This document shows positions 36,016-44,694 of a DNA stretch of 54,450 nucleotides, in pieces; within the stretch, counting starts at the first letter, position 1, and each line of letters starts with the position of its first letter. The position numbers and the translations under genes are program-made. The DNA is taken from NCBI GenBank assembly GCA_023511995.1, contig JAIMAL010000018.1, positions 1 through 54,450 of the forward strand, written 5' to 3'. The notes below the pieces were generated by a model. It saw only the letters and a program-made list of their open reading frames with translations, ran no database searches and was not told the DNA's origin. Source of the DNA: Burkholderiales bacterium. GTDB lineage: Bacteria > Pseudomonadota > Gammaproteobacteria > Burkholderiales > Thiobacteraceae.

Positions 36016-36784
36016 GGCGGGCCACCACGTGGTTGGCCAGACGCACGAAATCGGCAACGGAGAGATTCTCCGCGCGCAGCAAAGGATCGATGCCGAGTGC
36101 GGCGAAATCGGCGTCTTCCAGATGGGACCGCAGGGCGTTGCGCAAGGTCTTCCGCCGGGTGGAAAAGCCAGAAGTCACAATACTAGCAAAAATCCCCTCG
36201 TCCCGTGCCGGATGGGGCAGGGGACGCAGGGGACGCAGGCGGACGAAGGCGGAGGTCACCCGGGGTCGGGGGGTGAAGGCACCCGCTGGCACCTCGAACA
36301 GGGGCTCGATGTGGAAACGGTATTGCAGCATCACCGACAGGCGTCCATAGGCGGCGCAGGAGGGGGCGGCCGCCATGCGCGCCACCACTTCCTTCTGCAG
36401 CATGAAATGCATGTCCTGCACCTGATCGGCGAAGCGCGCCAGGTGGAAGAGGAGTGGCGTCGAGATGTTGTAGGGAAGATTCCCCACCACCCGCAGCGCC
36501 GGGCCCAGGGCGCTGAAGTCGAATTTCAGCGCATCGCCCTCGTGGATGGTGAGTCGCTCCGGGAGAAAACGCTGGCGCAGCCTGCCGATCAGGTCGCGGT
36601 CGATTTCCACCACCGACAGCCGCGCAAGCACCTCGAGCAGGGGTGCGGTGAGCGCGCCCAGGCCGGGGCCGATTTCCACCATGTTGTCTTCCGGCTGGGG
36701 CGCGATGGCGGCGATGGCCTTGCCCACGAAGTGGGGGTCATGGAGAAAGTTCTGGCCGAAGCGTTTGCGCGGCGTGTGGTGCAT
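36002..36784 (-). CDS. rsmA: 16S rRNA dimethyladenosine transferase RsmA/KsgA
   Basis: RsmA dimethylates A1518 and A1519 of 16S rRNA. The 260-residue protein begins HHTPRKRFGQNFLHDPHFVGKA and has the SAM motif MVEIGPGLGALTAPLLE, the catalytic NLPYNISTPLL and FTPRPRVTSAFVRL. It starts one base after the pdxA stop codon and overlaps the c-di-GMP gene by 14 bases. The order lptD-surA-pdxA-rsmA is conserved in many proteobacteria. Confidence 0.97.
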   Translation of the reverse strand: MHHTPRKRFGQNFLHDPHFVGKAIAAIAPQPEDNMVEIGPGLGALTAPLLEVLARLSVVEIDRDLIGRLRQRFLPERLTIHEGDALKFDFSALGPALRVVGNLPYNISTPLLFHLARFADQVQDMHFMLQKEVVARMAAAPSCAAYGRLSVMLQYRFHIEPLFEVPAGAFTPRPRVTSAFVRLRPLRPLPHPARDEGIFASIVTSGFSTRRKTLRNALRSHLEDADFAALGIDPLLRAENLSVADFVRLANHVVARHGQS

Positions 36785-37771
36785 TCAGGAATGACGGGCC
36801 ATCTCCACCGCGGTGTCGATGGCCACGCGCAGGCTCCCGCTTTCGATCTGGCCGGTACCGGCCAGAGACAGCGCTGTTCCGTGGTCCACCGAGGTGCGCA
36901 CGAAAGGCAGGCCCAGGGTGATGTTCACCCCGGCACCGAAACTGGCGAACTTGAGCACCGGCAGACCCTGGTCGTGGTACATCGCGAGCACGCAGTCGCA
37001 GCGGCGCAGGGTATCGCGGGTGAAGAGGGTGTCCGCGGGCCACGGGCCGCTCAAGTCGAGGCCTTCCCCCCGCAGCGCCTCCAGGGTGGGCTGGATGATT
37101 TCGGTCTCCTCGCGACCGAGATGACCGCCCTCACCGGCATGGGGGTTGAGACCGGCCACGCAGATGCGGGGCGGCATCAAACCGAAGCGGCGGTTTAAGT
37201 CATGGTGGAGTACGCGCAGGGTGGCGGTGAGCCCCTCGCGGGTGATGAGATCGGGTACCGCGCGCAAGGGATGGTGGGTGGTGGCAAGGGCCACACGCAG
37301 CCCGCCCCCCGCCAGCATCATCACCACATGGGGGGCGCCGGATTTCTCCTGCAGATATTCGGTGTGACCCTGAAAGCGGATGCCCGCCTCGTTGATCACA
37401 CCCTTGTGCACGGGGCCAGTGACCATGGCGGCGAACTCGCCGCGGATACAGCCGGAAAGCGCCCGATCCAAAAGCGCCAGCACGTAGGGCGCATTGCGGG
37501 GGTCGAGCCTGCCGGCCACGGCCGGGGCGAGGAGGGGAACATTTAGCACGGTGAGCCGCCCGGCCTTCGTTTCCACCGGCCGCCCCGGTACGTAGTCGCT
37601 CACCGTCAGCGCCACTCCCAGTTGCCGGGCGCGGGCTTCGAGAAGTTCCGCGTCGGCGAGCACCACCAAGGGGTGGCTGCGCAGCTCCCGCGCCAGCAGG
37701 ATGCACAGGTCGGGACCGATGCCGGCGGGCTCGCCGCTGGTGAGGGCGATGGGGGCGGAAAGCGGAGCCAT
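36785..37771 (-). CDS. pdxA: 4-hydroxythreonine-4-phosphate dehydrogenase
   Basis: PdxA oxidises 4-phosphohydroxythreonine in the pyridoxal 5'-phosphate pathway. The 328-residue protein contains ALTSGEPAGIGPDL, VTGPVHKGVINEAGIRFQGHTEYL, RVALATTHHPLRAVPD, AGLNPHAGEGGHLGREE and MYHDQGLPVLKF, which hold the metal-binding histidines and the substrate site. It lies in the surA-pdxA-rsmA segment with no gaps over four bases. Confidence 0.97.
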   Translation of the reverse strand: MAPLSAPIALTSGEPAGIGPDLCILLARELRSHPLVVLADAELLEARARQLGVALTVSDYVPGRPVETKAGRLTVLNVPLLAPAVAGRLDPRNAPYVLALLDRALSGCIRGEFAAMVTGPVHKGVINEAGIRFQGHTEYLQEKSGAPHVVMMLAGGGLRVALATTHHPLRAVPDLITREGLTATLRVLHHDLNRRFGLMPPRICVAGLNPHAGEGGHLGREETEIIQPTLEALRGEGLDLSGPWPADTLFTRDTLRRCDCVLAMYHDQGLPVLKFASFGAGVNITLGLPFVRTSVDHGTALSLAGTGQIESGSLRVAIDTAVEMARHS

Positions 37772-37775
37772 GGCG

Positions 37776-39080
37776 CTAGCGGTCTTCCAAGCGGTATTCG
37801 ACGTAGGCCTGATCCCGAAGCTGGCGCACGAATTCCTGGTAGGCCTCGTCCGCCTTGCGCTCGCGGATCATGAGTCGTGCTTTCAGCTTGCGCTGCTCGT
37901 CGGTGACATCCTGCTTGCGCCGTTCCAGCACCTGGATCAGATGCCAGCCGAAGGGGGTCTGCACCGGCTCGCTCAAGCCCCCTACCGGCAGGGCGTTCAT
38001 GGCGCGTTCGAATTCCGGCACCGTATCGCCGGGAGCGAGCCAGCCCAGATCGCCGCCCTTCGCCGCCGAAGCGTCCTCGGAGTTGAGCCGGGCCAGCTCG
38101 GCAAAGTCGGCGCCGTTTTCGATGCGCTCCTTGAGCGCGAGGAGGCGCCGCTTCGCATCCGCCTCACTCACCAGTTCATTGACCTTGACCAGGATGTGGC
38201 GGGCATGGGTCTGTTCCACGACGAGGGGGGCTTTGCCGCCGCGTTTGTCATTGAGTTTCAGGATGTGGAAGCCCGCGGGGCTGCGCAGAATGTCGCTCAC
38301 TGCTCCCGGGCTCAGAGCATCCAGCACCGGCAGGAAGAGTTCCGGCAGACGACTGGCGGGCCGCCAGCCCAGCTCGCCGCCGTTCAAGGCATCCGGGGCG
38401 TCGGAATAGGCCGCGGCCACCTGGGCGAAAGGGGTGCCTTTGCGCAGTTCGGCCAGCGCCTGTTCGGCGCGGGCGCGGCGGGCCTGGATGGTTTCCGGGC
38501 TCGCCTGCTCCGGCACGCGGACGAGGATGTGGGCGAGGTGATATTCCGTCTCCGCGTCGTGCTGCTGGCCTTCCACGCTGCGGAAGAACTGTTCCACCTC
38601 GGCATCCGTCACCGTGACGCGGTTTTCCACCTCCCGCTCCCGCAGGCGGGAGAGGATGATCTCGTTGCGGATTTCCTCGCGGAAGCGGGAAAAAGGCACG
38701 CCATCCTGTTCCACCGCCTGGCGGAACTGCTCAATATTCAGGTTGTTGGCCGCGGCGATGCGCATGAGCGCGCGGTCAAGCTGCAGGTCATCGACGCGGA
38801 TGCCGGTGGCGCGAGCAAACTGAAGCTGCACCTTTTCCGTGATCAGCCTCTCCAGAAGCTGCTTTTCCAGAACCGGCAGCGGCGGCGGGGGCACGTTCTG
38901 CGCCTTCATCTGCCGCAGGGCCAGCCGCAGGCGCGCGTCCAGTTCCTGCCGGGTGATGACTTCATTGTTGACCACGGCCACGATGCGATCCACCGGCAGC
39001 ACCGGTGCGCGGGTCTGGGCCAGGGCCGGCGAAGCGAGGAGCGGCAGGAAAAACAGCAGGGCCAGGGGCAGGCGAGACAT
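37776..39080 (-). CDS. surA: Periplasmic chaperone and peptidyl-prolyl isomerase SurA
   Basis: SurA escorts outer membrane proteins, including LptD, through the periplasm. The 434-residue protein has a signal peptide (ending SPALAQT) and an N-terminal chaperone domain starting VDRIVAVVNNEVITRQELDARL. Two parvulin domains follow (YHLAHILVRVPEQ, then QTHARHILVKVNEL; the latter with GGDLGWLAPGDTVPEFE). A C-terminal helix completes it. It starts four bases after the lptD stop codon. Confidence 0.96.
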   Translation of the reverse strand: MSRLPLALLFFLPLLASPALAQTRAPVLPVDRIVAVVNNEVITRQELDARLRLALRQMKAQNVPPPPLPVLEKQLLERLITEKVQLQFARATGIRVDDLQLDRALMRIAAANNLNIEQFRQAVEQDGVPFSRFREEIRNEIILSRLREREVENRVTVTDAEVEQFFRSVEGQQHDAETEYHLAHILVRVPEQASPETIQARRARAEQALAELRKGTPFAQVAAAYSDAPDALNGGELGWRPASRLPELFLPVLDALSPGAVSDILRSPAGFHILKLNDKRGGKAPLVVEQTHARHILVKVNELVSEADAKRRLLALKERIENGADFAELARLNSEDASAAKGGDLGWLAPGDTVPEFERAMNALPVGGLSEPVQTPFGWHLIQVLERRKQDVTDEQRKLKARLMIRERKADEAYQEFVRQLRDQAYVEYRLEDR

Positions 39081-39083
39081 GGA

Positions 39084-41585
39084 TCAGTAGTCTTCCAGGG
39101 AATAGGTGCCGGGGTTGAGCTCGGTGGGGGTGAAGCCGGGAATGCTGCTGCGCAGCAGCGACAGGGGGTTGGAGCCCAAGTGGCTTGCGCCGGCCAGCTC
39201 CAGTTGCACGAAGAAGGCGTTGGTGGTCTGCTGGGTGGCGGTGGCGAAACGGTGGGCCACCAGGCGCAGGGCCCAACAACCCTTGTTGTATTCGACACCG
39301 GCGATGCCTTCCAAAAGCCGCCGGTCGGCCAGGGAATAATTCCAGCGCGCCACGCCCTGCCACTGGGGCGCGAGGGGCCACTGGGCGGAAGCATCCACCT
39401 GACGCAGATCGTTGCGGTTGAAGCGGTAGGTGAGGTTGGCCACCCGGCCGGCCTGGGGAGCGTAGCGGAGGGCCACGTTGTAGCGCTCCGTGTGGCGCTG
39501 GTTGGGGTTGTACTCCCAGGCACTGTCGAAACTGAAGCCGGTTGCCAGCTGTCCGCCCAGACTGGCAAGGAAATCGGAACGCCGATCCTTGGGCGCAGCG
39601 GCGACGAGGGTCACCTGGGGCACGCGGAAGGAGAGGCGTTGTCCCAGCATCAGACGCAGCCGCTCCTGGCCCGTGGCGGGCTCCAGATAACGGGAAGTGA
39701 GGGCGAGGGTGAGCTGGTTGGCATCGCTGATGCGGTCCTGCCCGGAGAAGCGGTTCTCCGAGAAAATCTGGGCGAAATTGAAATCCGCCTCCGCCGAATC
39801 GAAACTCGGCAAGCGGCTTTGATCCTTGTAGGGCACGTAGAGGTAATAGAGCCGCGGCTCCAGGGTTTGCAGCATGGCCTGACCGAAAAGGCTTGCCTGC
39901 CGTTCGAAGACAAGACCGCCATCGAGGCTTGCGATGGGGAGCGTGCGCGTGGCATCCAGCTGATAGGGACGCACCGTGCCGGTGGCATCCGGCAGGCCGG
40001 TGGTGGTCTCGTCTAGGGTGTAGCGGGTGTAGTGCACTCCGAGGCGCGGCGTGAGGTGGCCGAAGCTGCGGGCCAAGGGCAGGCTGACACTGGGATAGGC
40101 CACCAGACGCCGGCCGCTCACCAGGCCCGTGCTGCGGAATTCCGCCCACTCGCCAAAAAGCCTGAGGTCGGTGCCAAGCCAGTCCAGCTTGTTGTAGGCA
40201 AGGCTGATCTGCGGCTGGCGGTTGTAGGGCGCAATGATGGGGGAGGCCGGGTCCTGCAGGACCTGGAAGCGCTGCACGCGCCCGAGGAGACTCAGGCCGC
40301 CGCGGGCAAAATTCAAAACCCCTTCGCGGGGCAGGAGGGTCTGGGAGGTCTGGGTCACCAGGGTAGAGAGATCCCGGAAATAGTCGTTGTCGGACACCCG
40401 CTGGATATTGAGCATGCCGGCAAGCCCGTAGCCCAACTGCTGCTGGTGCTGCCAGGAGAGCAGACTGCGGTCGGTATCGCGGACGCGGTCGTTGGAGAGG
40501 TATTCCGCCTGCAGGGTTCCCGCGTAGCGGGGCTCAAGGTAGCGGAACTCGCCGCCCAACTGCAGCCCGCGTTTTTGCATGAACCGGGGGGTGATGGTGG
40601 CATCGTAGTTGGGCGCGATGTTCCAGTAGTAGGGCAGGGTGAGTTCGGCGCCGCTTTTGCCGGTGGTGCCGAAGCTGGGCGCGAGCAGCCCGGATTTGCG
40701 CTGGCGGTTCAAAGGAAAGCTGATCCAGGGCGTATAGAGGAGGGGCACGTCCATGAATTCCACCCGCGCGTGGCGGGCCACGCCTTCATTGGCGGTGCGG
40801 TCGAGGTAAAGCTCCCCAGCGCGGATGAACCAGTCATCCTGCCCGGGGCCGCAGGTGGTGTAGCTGGCATCTTTCAGGCGCATGCGGTTCTCCCCCAGGA
40901 ATTCCGCCTCTTCCGCGCTTCCCCGGGCGTGTTCCGCGGCCAGCATGTACGTGGGCTGCGCCATGCGCCCGGTCTTAGTTTCCAAGTTGAGGCGCAGTTC
41001 CGGCCCCCGTGCCAGGGCGTTTTCGGTCTGTACCCGCACGCTTCCTTGCGCAAACAAATCGCCGGTGGGCGTGTCATAGCGCATGCGATCGGCGGTCACC
41101 GTCACCCCCAGCTTGCGCACTTCCACCTCGCCTTCCGCTTCCACCTCCTGGTCCTGATGGCCGCGGATTTCCAGGGCGCGCACGAAGATGGGCAGTGGCG
41201 CTTCAACCACGTCGTGCCTGGGGGGCAGCGTTTCCGTGGGCAAGAGCGTCAGGGGTGCCTCCCCGGCGGCCGATGGCGCCACGGGGGGCGGCTCGGGGGG
41301 GATGGCGGAGGTTGGCGTGGGCAAGCTCACCGCGGGCCCGGTGGCGGGAAGCGGGGCGGGGCCCTCAGGGGCGGGGCGCGTCTGCGCCTCGGGGAGAGGT
41401 GCCGGCAGTTGCTCGCGGGGCTTCGGCTCAACGGGCGGGCGCGTCCCCTCCGGAGCCGGGAGCGCCGGCAGACCCAGAAGGCGCGGGTCCACTTTCAGCG
41501 GCGGCAGATTGGTCGCTGCGTAGGGGGCAGGTGCCAGGCACAAAAATAGAACACCGACGGCAAGCCGCGACCGGGAGGCGATCAT
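39084..41585 (-). CDS. lptD: LPS assembly protein LptD
   Basis: LptD is the outer membrane beta-barrel that, with LptE, inserts lipopolysaccharide into the outer leaflet. The 833-residue protein has a signal peptide and a Pro/Ala-rich stretch (about 35-125). An OstA-like periplasmic domain follows (EVEAEGEVEVRKLGVTVTADRMRYD), then the barrel. Mature cysteines are only two: YTTCGPGQDDW, and GCW near the C-terminus. Only one inter-domain disulfide is therefore possible, whereas E. coli LptD has two. It heads the operon with surA, pdxA and rsmA. Confidence 0.94.
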   Translation of the reverse strand: MIASRSRLAVGVLFLCLAPAPYAATNLPPLKVDPRLLGLPALPAPEGTRPPVEPKPREQLPAPLPEAQTRPAPEGPAPLPATGPAVSLPTPTSAIPPEPPPVAPSAAGEAPLTLLPTETLPPRHDVVEAPLPIFVRALEIRGHQDQEVEAEGEVEVRKLGVTVTADRMRYDTPTGDLFAQGSVRVQTENALARGPELRLNLETKTGRMAQPTYMLAAEHARGSAEEAEFLGENRMRLKDASYTTCGPGQDDWFIRAGELYLDRTANEGVARHARVEFMDVPLLYTPWISFPLNRQRKSGLLAPSFGTTGKSGAELTLPYYWNIAPNYDATITPRFMQKRGLQLGGEFRYLEPRYAGTLQAEYLSNDRVRDTDRSLLSWQHQQQLGYGLAGMLNIQRVSDNDYFRDLSTLVTQTSQTLLPREGVLNFARGGLSLLGRVQRFQVLQDPASPIIAPYNRQPQISLAYNKLDWLGTDLRLFGEWAEFRSTGLVSGRRLVAYPSVSLPLARSFGHLTPRLGVHYTRYTLDETTTGLPDATGTVRPYQLDATRTLPIASLDGGLVFERQASLFGQAMLQTLEPRLYYLYVPYKDQSRLPSFDSAEADFNFAQIFSENRFSGQDRISDANQLTLALTSRYLEPATGQERLRLMLGQRLSFRVPQVTLVAAAPKDRRSDFLASLGGQLATGFSFDSAWEYNPNQRHTERYNVALRYAPQAGRVANLTYRFNRNDLRQVDASAQWPLAPQWQGVARWNYSLADRRLLEGIAGVEYNKGCWALRLVAHRFATATQQTTNAFFVQLELAGASHLGSNPLSLLRSSIPGFTPTELNPGTYSLEDY

Positions 41586-41610
41586 TGTTGGATGGGGGGC
41601 GGGGGAAAGC

Positions 41611-41619
41611 TGCTAAAAT
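41611..41619 (+). promoter_or_regulatory. Extended -10 promoter element for amgK-murU
   Basis: TGCTAAAAT is an extended -10 (TGn plus TAAAAT) in the short gap between the divergent lptD and amgK genes. No good -35 is visible. The expected start, near 41626, lies about 29 bases before the proposed TTG start codon and rules out the upstream ATG at 41592. Confidence 0.4.
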
Positions 41620-41654
41620 CGCACAAAACCTCAATTTTTTCAATTGGAAGTCCA

Positions 41655-42647
41655 TTGGACCGGTTGCTCGATCTCGACTGGTGGCTATCCCAGGTGTTCG
41701 CAGGGGAACATTTCCTCATCCTGCCCGCCTCCTCGGATGCCAGCTTCCGCCGCTACTGGCGGGTGCATCTCGACGATGAGACCTTTATCGCCATGGACGC
41801 GCCCCCTGAGCACGAGGACTGCCGGCCCTTCGTCCATGTCGCGCAACTGTTCGAAGCGGCGGGGGTGAACGTGCCCAAAATCCTCGCCCAGGATCTGGAC
41901 CGGGGGTTTCTGCTCCTCACCGATCTCGGGCGGGACACCTACCTCGAGCAGCTTACCGAGGAAAACGCCGACCGCCTCTACGGGGATGCCAACGAGGCAT
42001 TGATCAAAATCCAGCTCGCCAGCGCGCCCCATCTCCTGCCGGATTACGACGAGGCCCTGCTTCTTCGGGAGATGCGCCTCTTTCCCGAGTGGTATGTGAA
42101 GCGGCATCTGGGGCGGGAACTCAGCGCCGATCAGCAGGCGGCGCTGGAATCCGCCTTTGCCTTGATCCTTGAGCGGGCGCTGGCGCAGCCCCGGGTGTTC
42201 GTGCATCGGGACTACCATTCCCGCAATCTCATGGTGCACGATCCCAATCCCGGTATCCTCGATTTCCAGGATGCGGTCTATGGCCCCATCACCTACGACC
42301 TGGTGTCCCTCTACAAGGATGCCTACATCGCCTGGGACGAGGAGCAGGTGCTCGACTGGGTGATCCGCTACTGGGAACGGGCGAAGCAGGAGGGCCTGCC
42401 AGTGGCGGCCGATTTCGCCGAGTTCTACCGGGATTTCGAATGGATGGGGGTGCAGCGTCACCTCAAGGTGCTGGGCATCTTCGCCCGCCTCTGGCATCGC
42501 GACGGCAAGGATGCCTATCTACAGAGTCTGCCCGTGGTGCTCGATTATCTGCGCCGGGCCTGTGAGCGCTACCGCGCCCTTCATCCCCTGCTTAGGCTGC
42601 TGGACGAGCTGCACGGCAACGAGGCGCAGGTGGGCTACACCTTCTGA
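41655..42647 (+). CDS. amgK: N-acetylmuramate/N-acetylglucosamine kinase AmgK
   Basis: AmgK phosphorylates the anomeric carbon of N-acetylmuramate, the first step of a peptidoglycan recycling route that bypasses de novo UDP-MurNAc synthesis. The roughly 330-residue kinase has the APH fold: ASSDASFRRYWRV, then LLTDLGRDTYL. The catalytic loop is VFVHRDYHSRNLMV, and the metal motif is GILDFQDAVYGPITYDLVSLYKDAY. The start is uncertain: TTG with GGAAG upstream is used here, because the earlier in-frame ATG at 41592 lies before the likely transcription start. murU follows after two bases. Confidence 0.9.
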   Translation: MDRLLDLDWWLSQVFAGEHFLILPASSDASFRRYWRVHLDDETFIAMDAPPEHEDCRPFVHVAQLFEAAGVNVPKILAQDLDRGFLLLTDLGRDTYLEQLTEENADRLYGDANEALIKIQLASAPHLLPDYDEALLLREMRLFPEWYVKRHLGRELSADQQAALESAFALILERALAQPRVFVHRDYHSRNLMVHDPNPGILDFQDAVYGPITYDLVSLYKDAYIAWDEEQVLDWVIRYWERAKQEGLPVAADFAEFYRDFEWMGVQRHLKVLGIFARLWHRDGKDAYLQSLPVVLDYLRRACERYRALHPLLRLLDELHGNEAQVGYTF

Positions 42648-42649
42648 AG

Positions 42650-43384
42650 ATGAAAGCCATGATCCTCGCCGCCGGGCGCGGCACCCGCATGCGGCCCCTC
42701 ACCGACACGCTGCCCAAGCCACTGCTGGCGGTGGGAGGCAAGCCCCTCATCGTCTGGCACATCGAAAACCTGGCGCGGGCGGGGTTTCGCGAGGTGGTGA
42801 TCAACCACGCCCATCTCGGACACCTCATCGAAGAGGCGCTGGGGGATGGCCGCTGCTGGGGGGTGAGTCTCCGCTATTCGGCGGAAGGCGAGCCGCTGGA
42901 AACCGCCGGCGGCATCGCCAAGGCCCTGCCGCTTTTGGGGGAGGGGCCCTTCCTCGTGGTCAATGGCGACATCCACACCTATTACGATTTCCGTCGTGCC
43001 CTGGCGATTGGCAAGGAGATGGCGCGTGATCCGGCTTATTGCGCCCATCTCGTGCTGGTGGACAATCCGCCCCATCACCGGGAAGGGGACTTCGTCCTCG
43101 TCGATGGGGTGGTGCGCCTTGCCGACGGGCCGCGCCTCACCTATGCCGGCATCGGCGTCTTTCGTCCGGAAAGCTTCGCCCATATCGAGCCGGGCAGCCA
43201 TGCGGCCCTGGCGCCCCTGTTGCGGAATCTTATCGGCCAGGGTGGAGTGCGGGGGGAACACCTGCGGGCGCGCTGGGTGGACGTGGGCACGCCCGAGCGC
43301 TTGGCCGCCCTTGACCGCGTGCTTACGTACTGCCGCCGGCGGGCCTGTGACGGCGCAGACAGGATTGACGAGGAGTGCCCATGA
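42650..43384 (+). CDS. murU: N-acetylmuramate alpha-1-phosphate uridylyltransferase MurU
   Basis: MurU converts MurNAc-1-phosphate to UDP-MurNAc. The 244-residue nucleotidyltransferase has the signature MILAAGRGTRMRPLTDTLPKPLL, ETAGGIAKAL, VVNGDIHTYYD and the C-terminal RWVDVGTPERLAALD. With AmgK upstream it forms the recycling pair known to lower fosfomycin sensitivity in Pseudomonas. It overlaps pepP by four bases. Confidence 0.94.
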   Translation: MKAMILAAGRGTRMRPLTDTLPKPLLAVGGKPLIVWHIENLARAGFREVVINHAHLGHLIEEALGDGRCWGVSLRYSAEGEPLETAGGIAKALPLLGEGPFLVVNGDIHTYYDFRRALAIGKEMARDPAYCAHLVLVDNPPHHREGDFVLVDGVVRLADGPRLTYAGIGVFRPESFAHIEPGSHAALAPLLRNLIGQGGVRGEHLRARWVDVGTPERLAALDRVLTYCRRRACDGADRIDEECP

Positions 43385-44694
43385 ATCCCCATCGTGAACG
43401 GCGCCTGCGTCTGGCCGCGCGCATGGAGGCGGGCGTGGCGGTGATCCCCACCGCCCCGGAACGGCCGCGCAACCGGGACAGCACCTACCCTTACCGCTTC
43501 GACAGCTATTTCTATTACCTCACTGGTTTTCCGGAGCCGGAGGCCGTGCTGGTGCTGGTGGTGGATGACGGCGTGAAAAGCCTCCTTTTCTGCCGCGACA
43601 AAAACGAGGAGCGGGAGATCTGGGAGGGCTTCCGTTACGGTCCCGAGGCGGCGCGGGAGGTCTTCGGCATGGATGAGGCCTATTCCATCACCCGGCTCGA
43701 CGAGATGATGCCCAAGCTCCTCGCCGACCGGCCCCATCTCTATTTCGATCTGGGCGCGGATGCAAGCTGGGACAGCCGGGTCGTAGGCTGGCTCAACAGC
43801 GTGCGCGCCGAGGTGCGCAATGGGGTGAGCGCGCCGGCGGACATCCGCGACGTGCGGGCGCTTTTGGACGAAATGCGCCTCATCAAGGACGAACACGAGC
43901 TTGCCCTCATGCGCCGCGCGGCGGAGATTTCCGTGGCGGCCCACCGGCGCGCCATGCGCGCCACTGCGCCCGGTCGCTGGGAATACGAGATCGAGGCGGA
44001 GCTCCTCTACGAATTCCGCCGGCGGGGGGCGCAGGCACCGGCCTACACCCCCATCGTCGCCGGTGGGGCGAATGCCTGCGTGCTGCACTATGTGGCCAAC
44101 AATGCCTGTCTGCGGGAGGGGGATCTGCTCCTGATCGACGCCGGCTGCGAGCTCGATGGCTATGCCGCCGACATCACCCGCACCTTTCCCGTCACGGGCC
44201 GCTTCCGCGCAGCCCAGAGGGACTGCTACGAGATCGTGCTTGCCGCCCAGCAGGCGGCCATGGAACGGGTACGCCCCGGGGCCCGCTGGAACGAACCCCA
44301 CGAAGCCGCGCTGCGGGTGCTCGCCCAAGGCATGATCGATCTGGGGCTCATCAGCGGCAGCGTCGACGGGGTGCTGGAATCCGGCGCCTACAAGCGGTTC
44401 TACATGCACAAGACCGGTCATTGGCTCGGCATGGACGTGCACGATGCGGGCGAATACAAACGCGGGGGCGAGTGGCGCGAGCTCGTCCCGGGCATGGTGC
44501 TCACCGTGGAGCCGGGGCTTTATATCCGGCCGGGGGAGGGCGTACCCGAGGCGCTGGCCGGCATTGGCATCCGCATCGAAGACGACGTGTGCGTCACGGC
44601 GCAAGGGTGCGAGGTGCTCACCCAGGCGGCGCCGAAGACGGTGGCGGAAATCGAAGCCTGGATGCAGGGGCAGGGCCATGGGACAGACGCCTGA
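43381..44694 (+). CDS. pepP: Xaa-Pro aminopeptidase (aminopeptidase P, M24B)
   Basis: PepP removes an N-terminal residue next to proline. The 437-residue protein has the N-terminal aminopeptidase P domain (RDSTYPYRFDSYFYYLTGFPEP) and a pita-bread catalytic domain. Dimanganese ligands are in DAGCELDGYAADITRTFPV (two Asp), KTGHWLGMDVHD (His), TVEPGLYI (Glu) and GIRIEDDV (Glu). The ATG overlaps the murU stop; a GTG six bases upstream is possible. It overlaps ubiH by 17 bases, the classic pepP-ubiH arrangement. Confidence 0.96.
   Translation: MNPHRERRLRLAARMEAGVAVIPTAPERPRNRDSTYPYRFDSYFYYLTGFPEPEAVLVLVVDDGVKSLLFCRDKNEEREIWEGFRYGPEAAREVFGMDEAYSITRLDEMMPKLLADRPHLYFDLGADASWDSRVVGWLNSVRAEVRNGVSAPADIRDVRALLDEMRLIKDEHELALMRRAAEISVAAHRRAMRATAPGRWEYEIEAELLYEFRRRGAQAPAYTPIVAGGANACVLHYVANNACLREGDLLLIDAGCELDGYAADITRTFPVTGRFRAAQRDCYEIVLAAQQAAMERVRPGARWNEPHEAALRVLAQGMIDLGLISGSVDGVLESGAYKRFYMHKTGHWLGMDVHDAGEYKRGGEWRELVPGMVLTVEPGLYIRPGEGVPEALAGIGIRIEDDVCVTAQGCEVLTQAAPKTVAEIEAWMQGQGHGTDA

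Noticed and set aside
37701-40149. Very long open frames antisense to surA and lptD (up to 771 codons)
   Set aside because: They are His/Gly/Gln-rich or Pro/Arg-rich complements of clear housekeeping genes in a high-GC sequence. No domains or start signals are visible.
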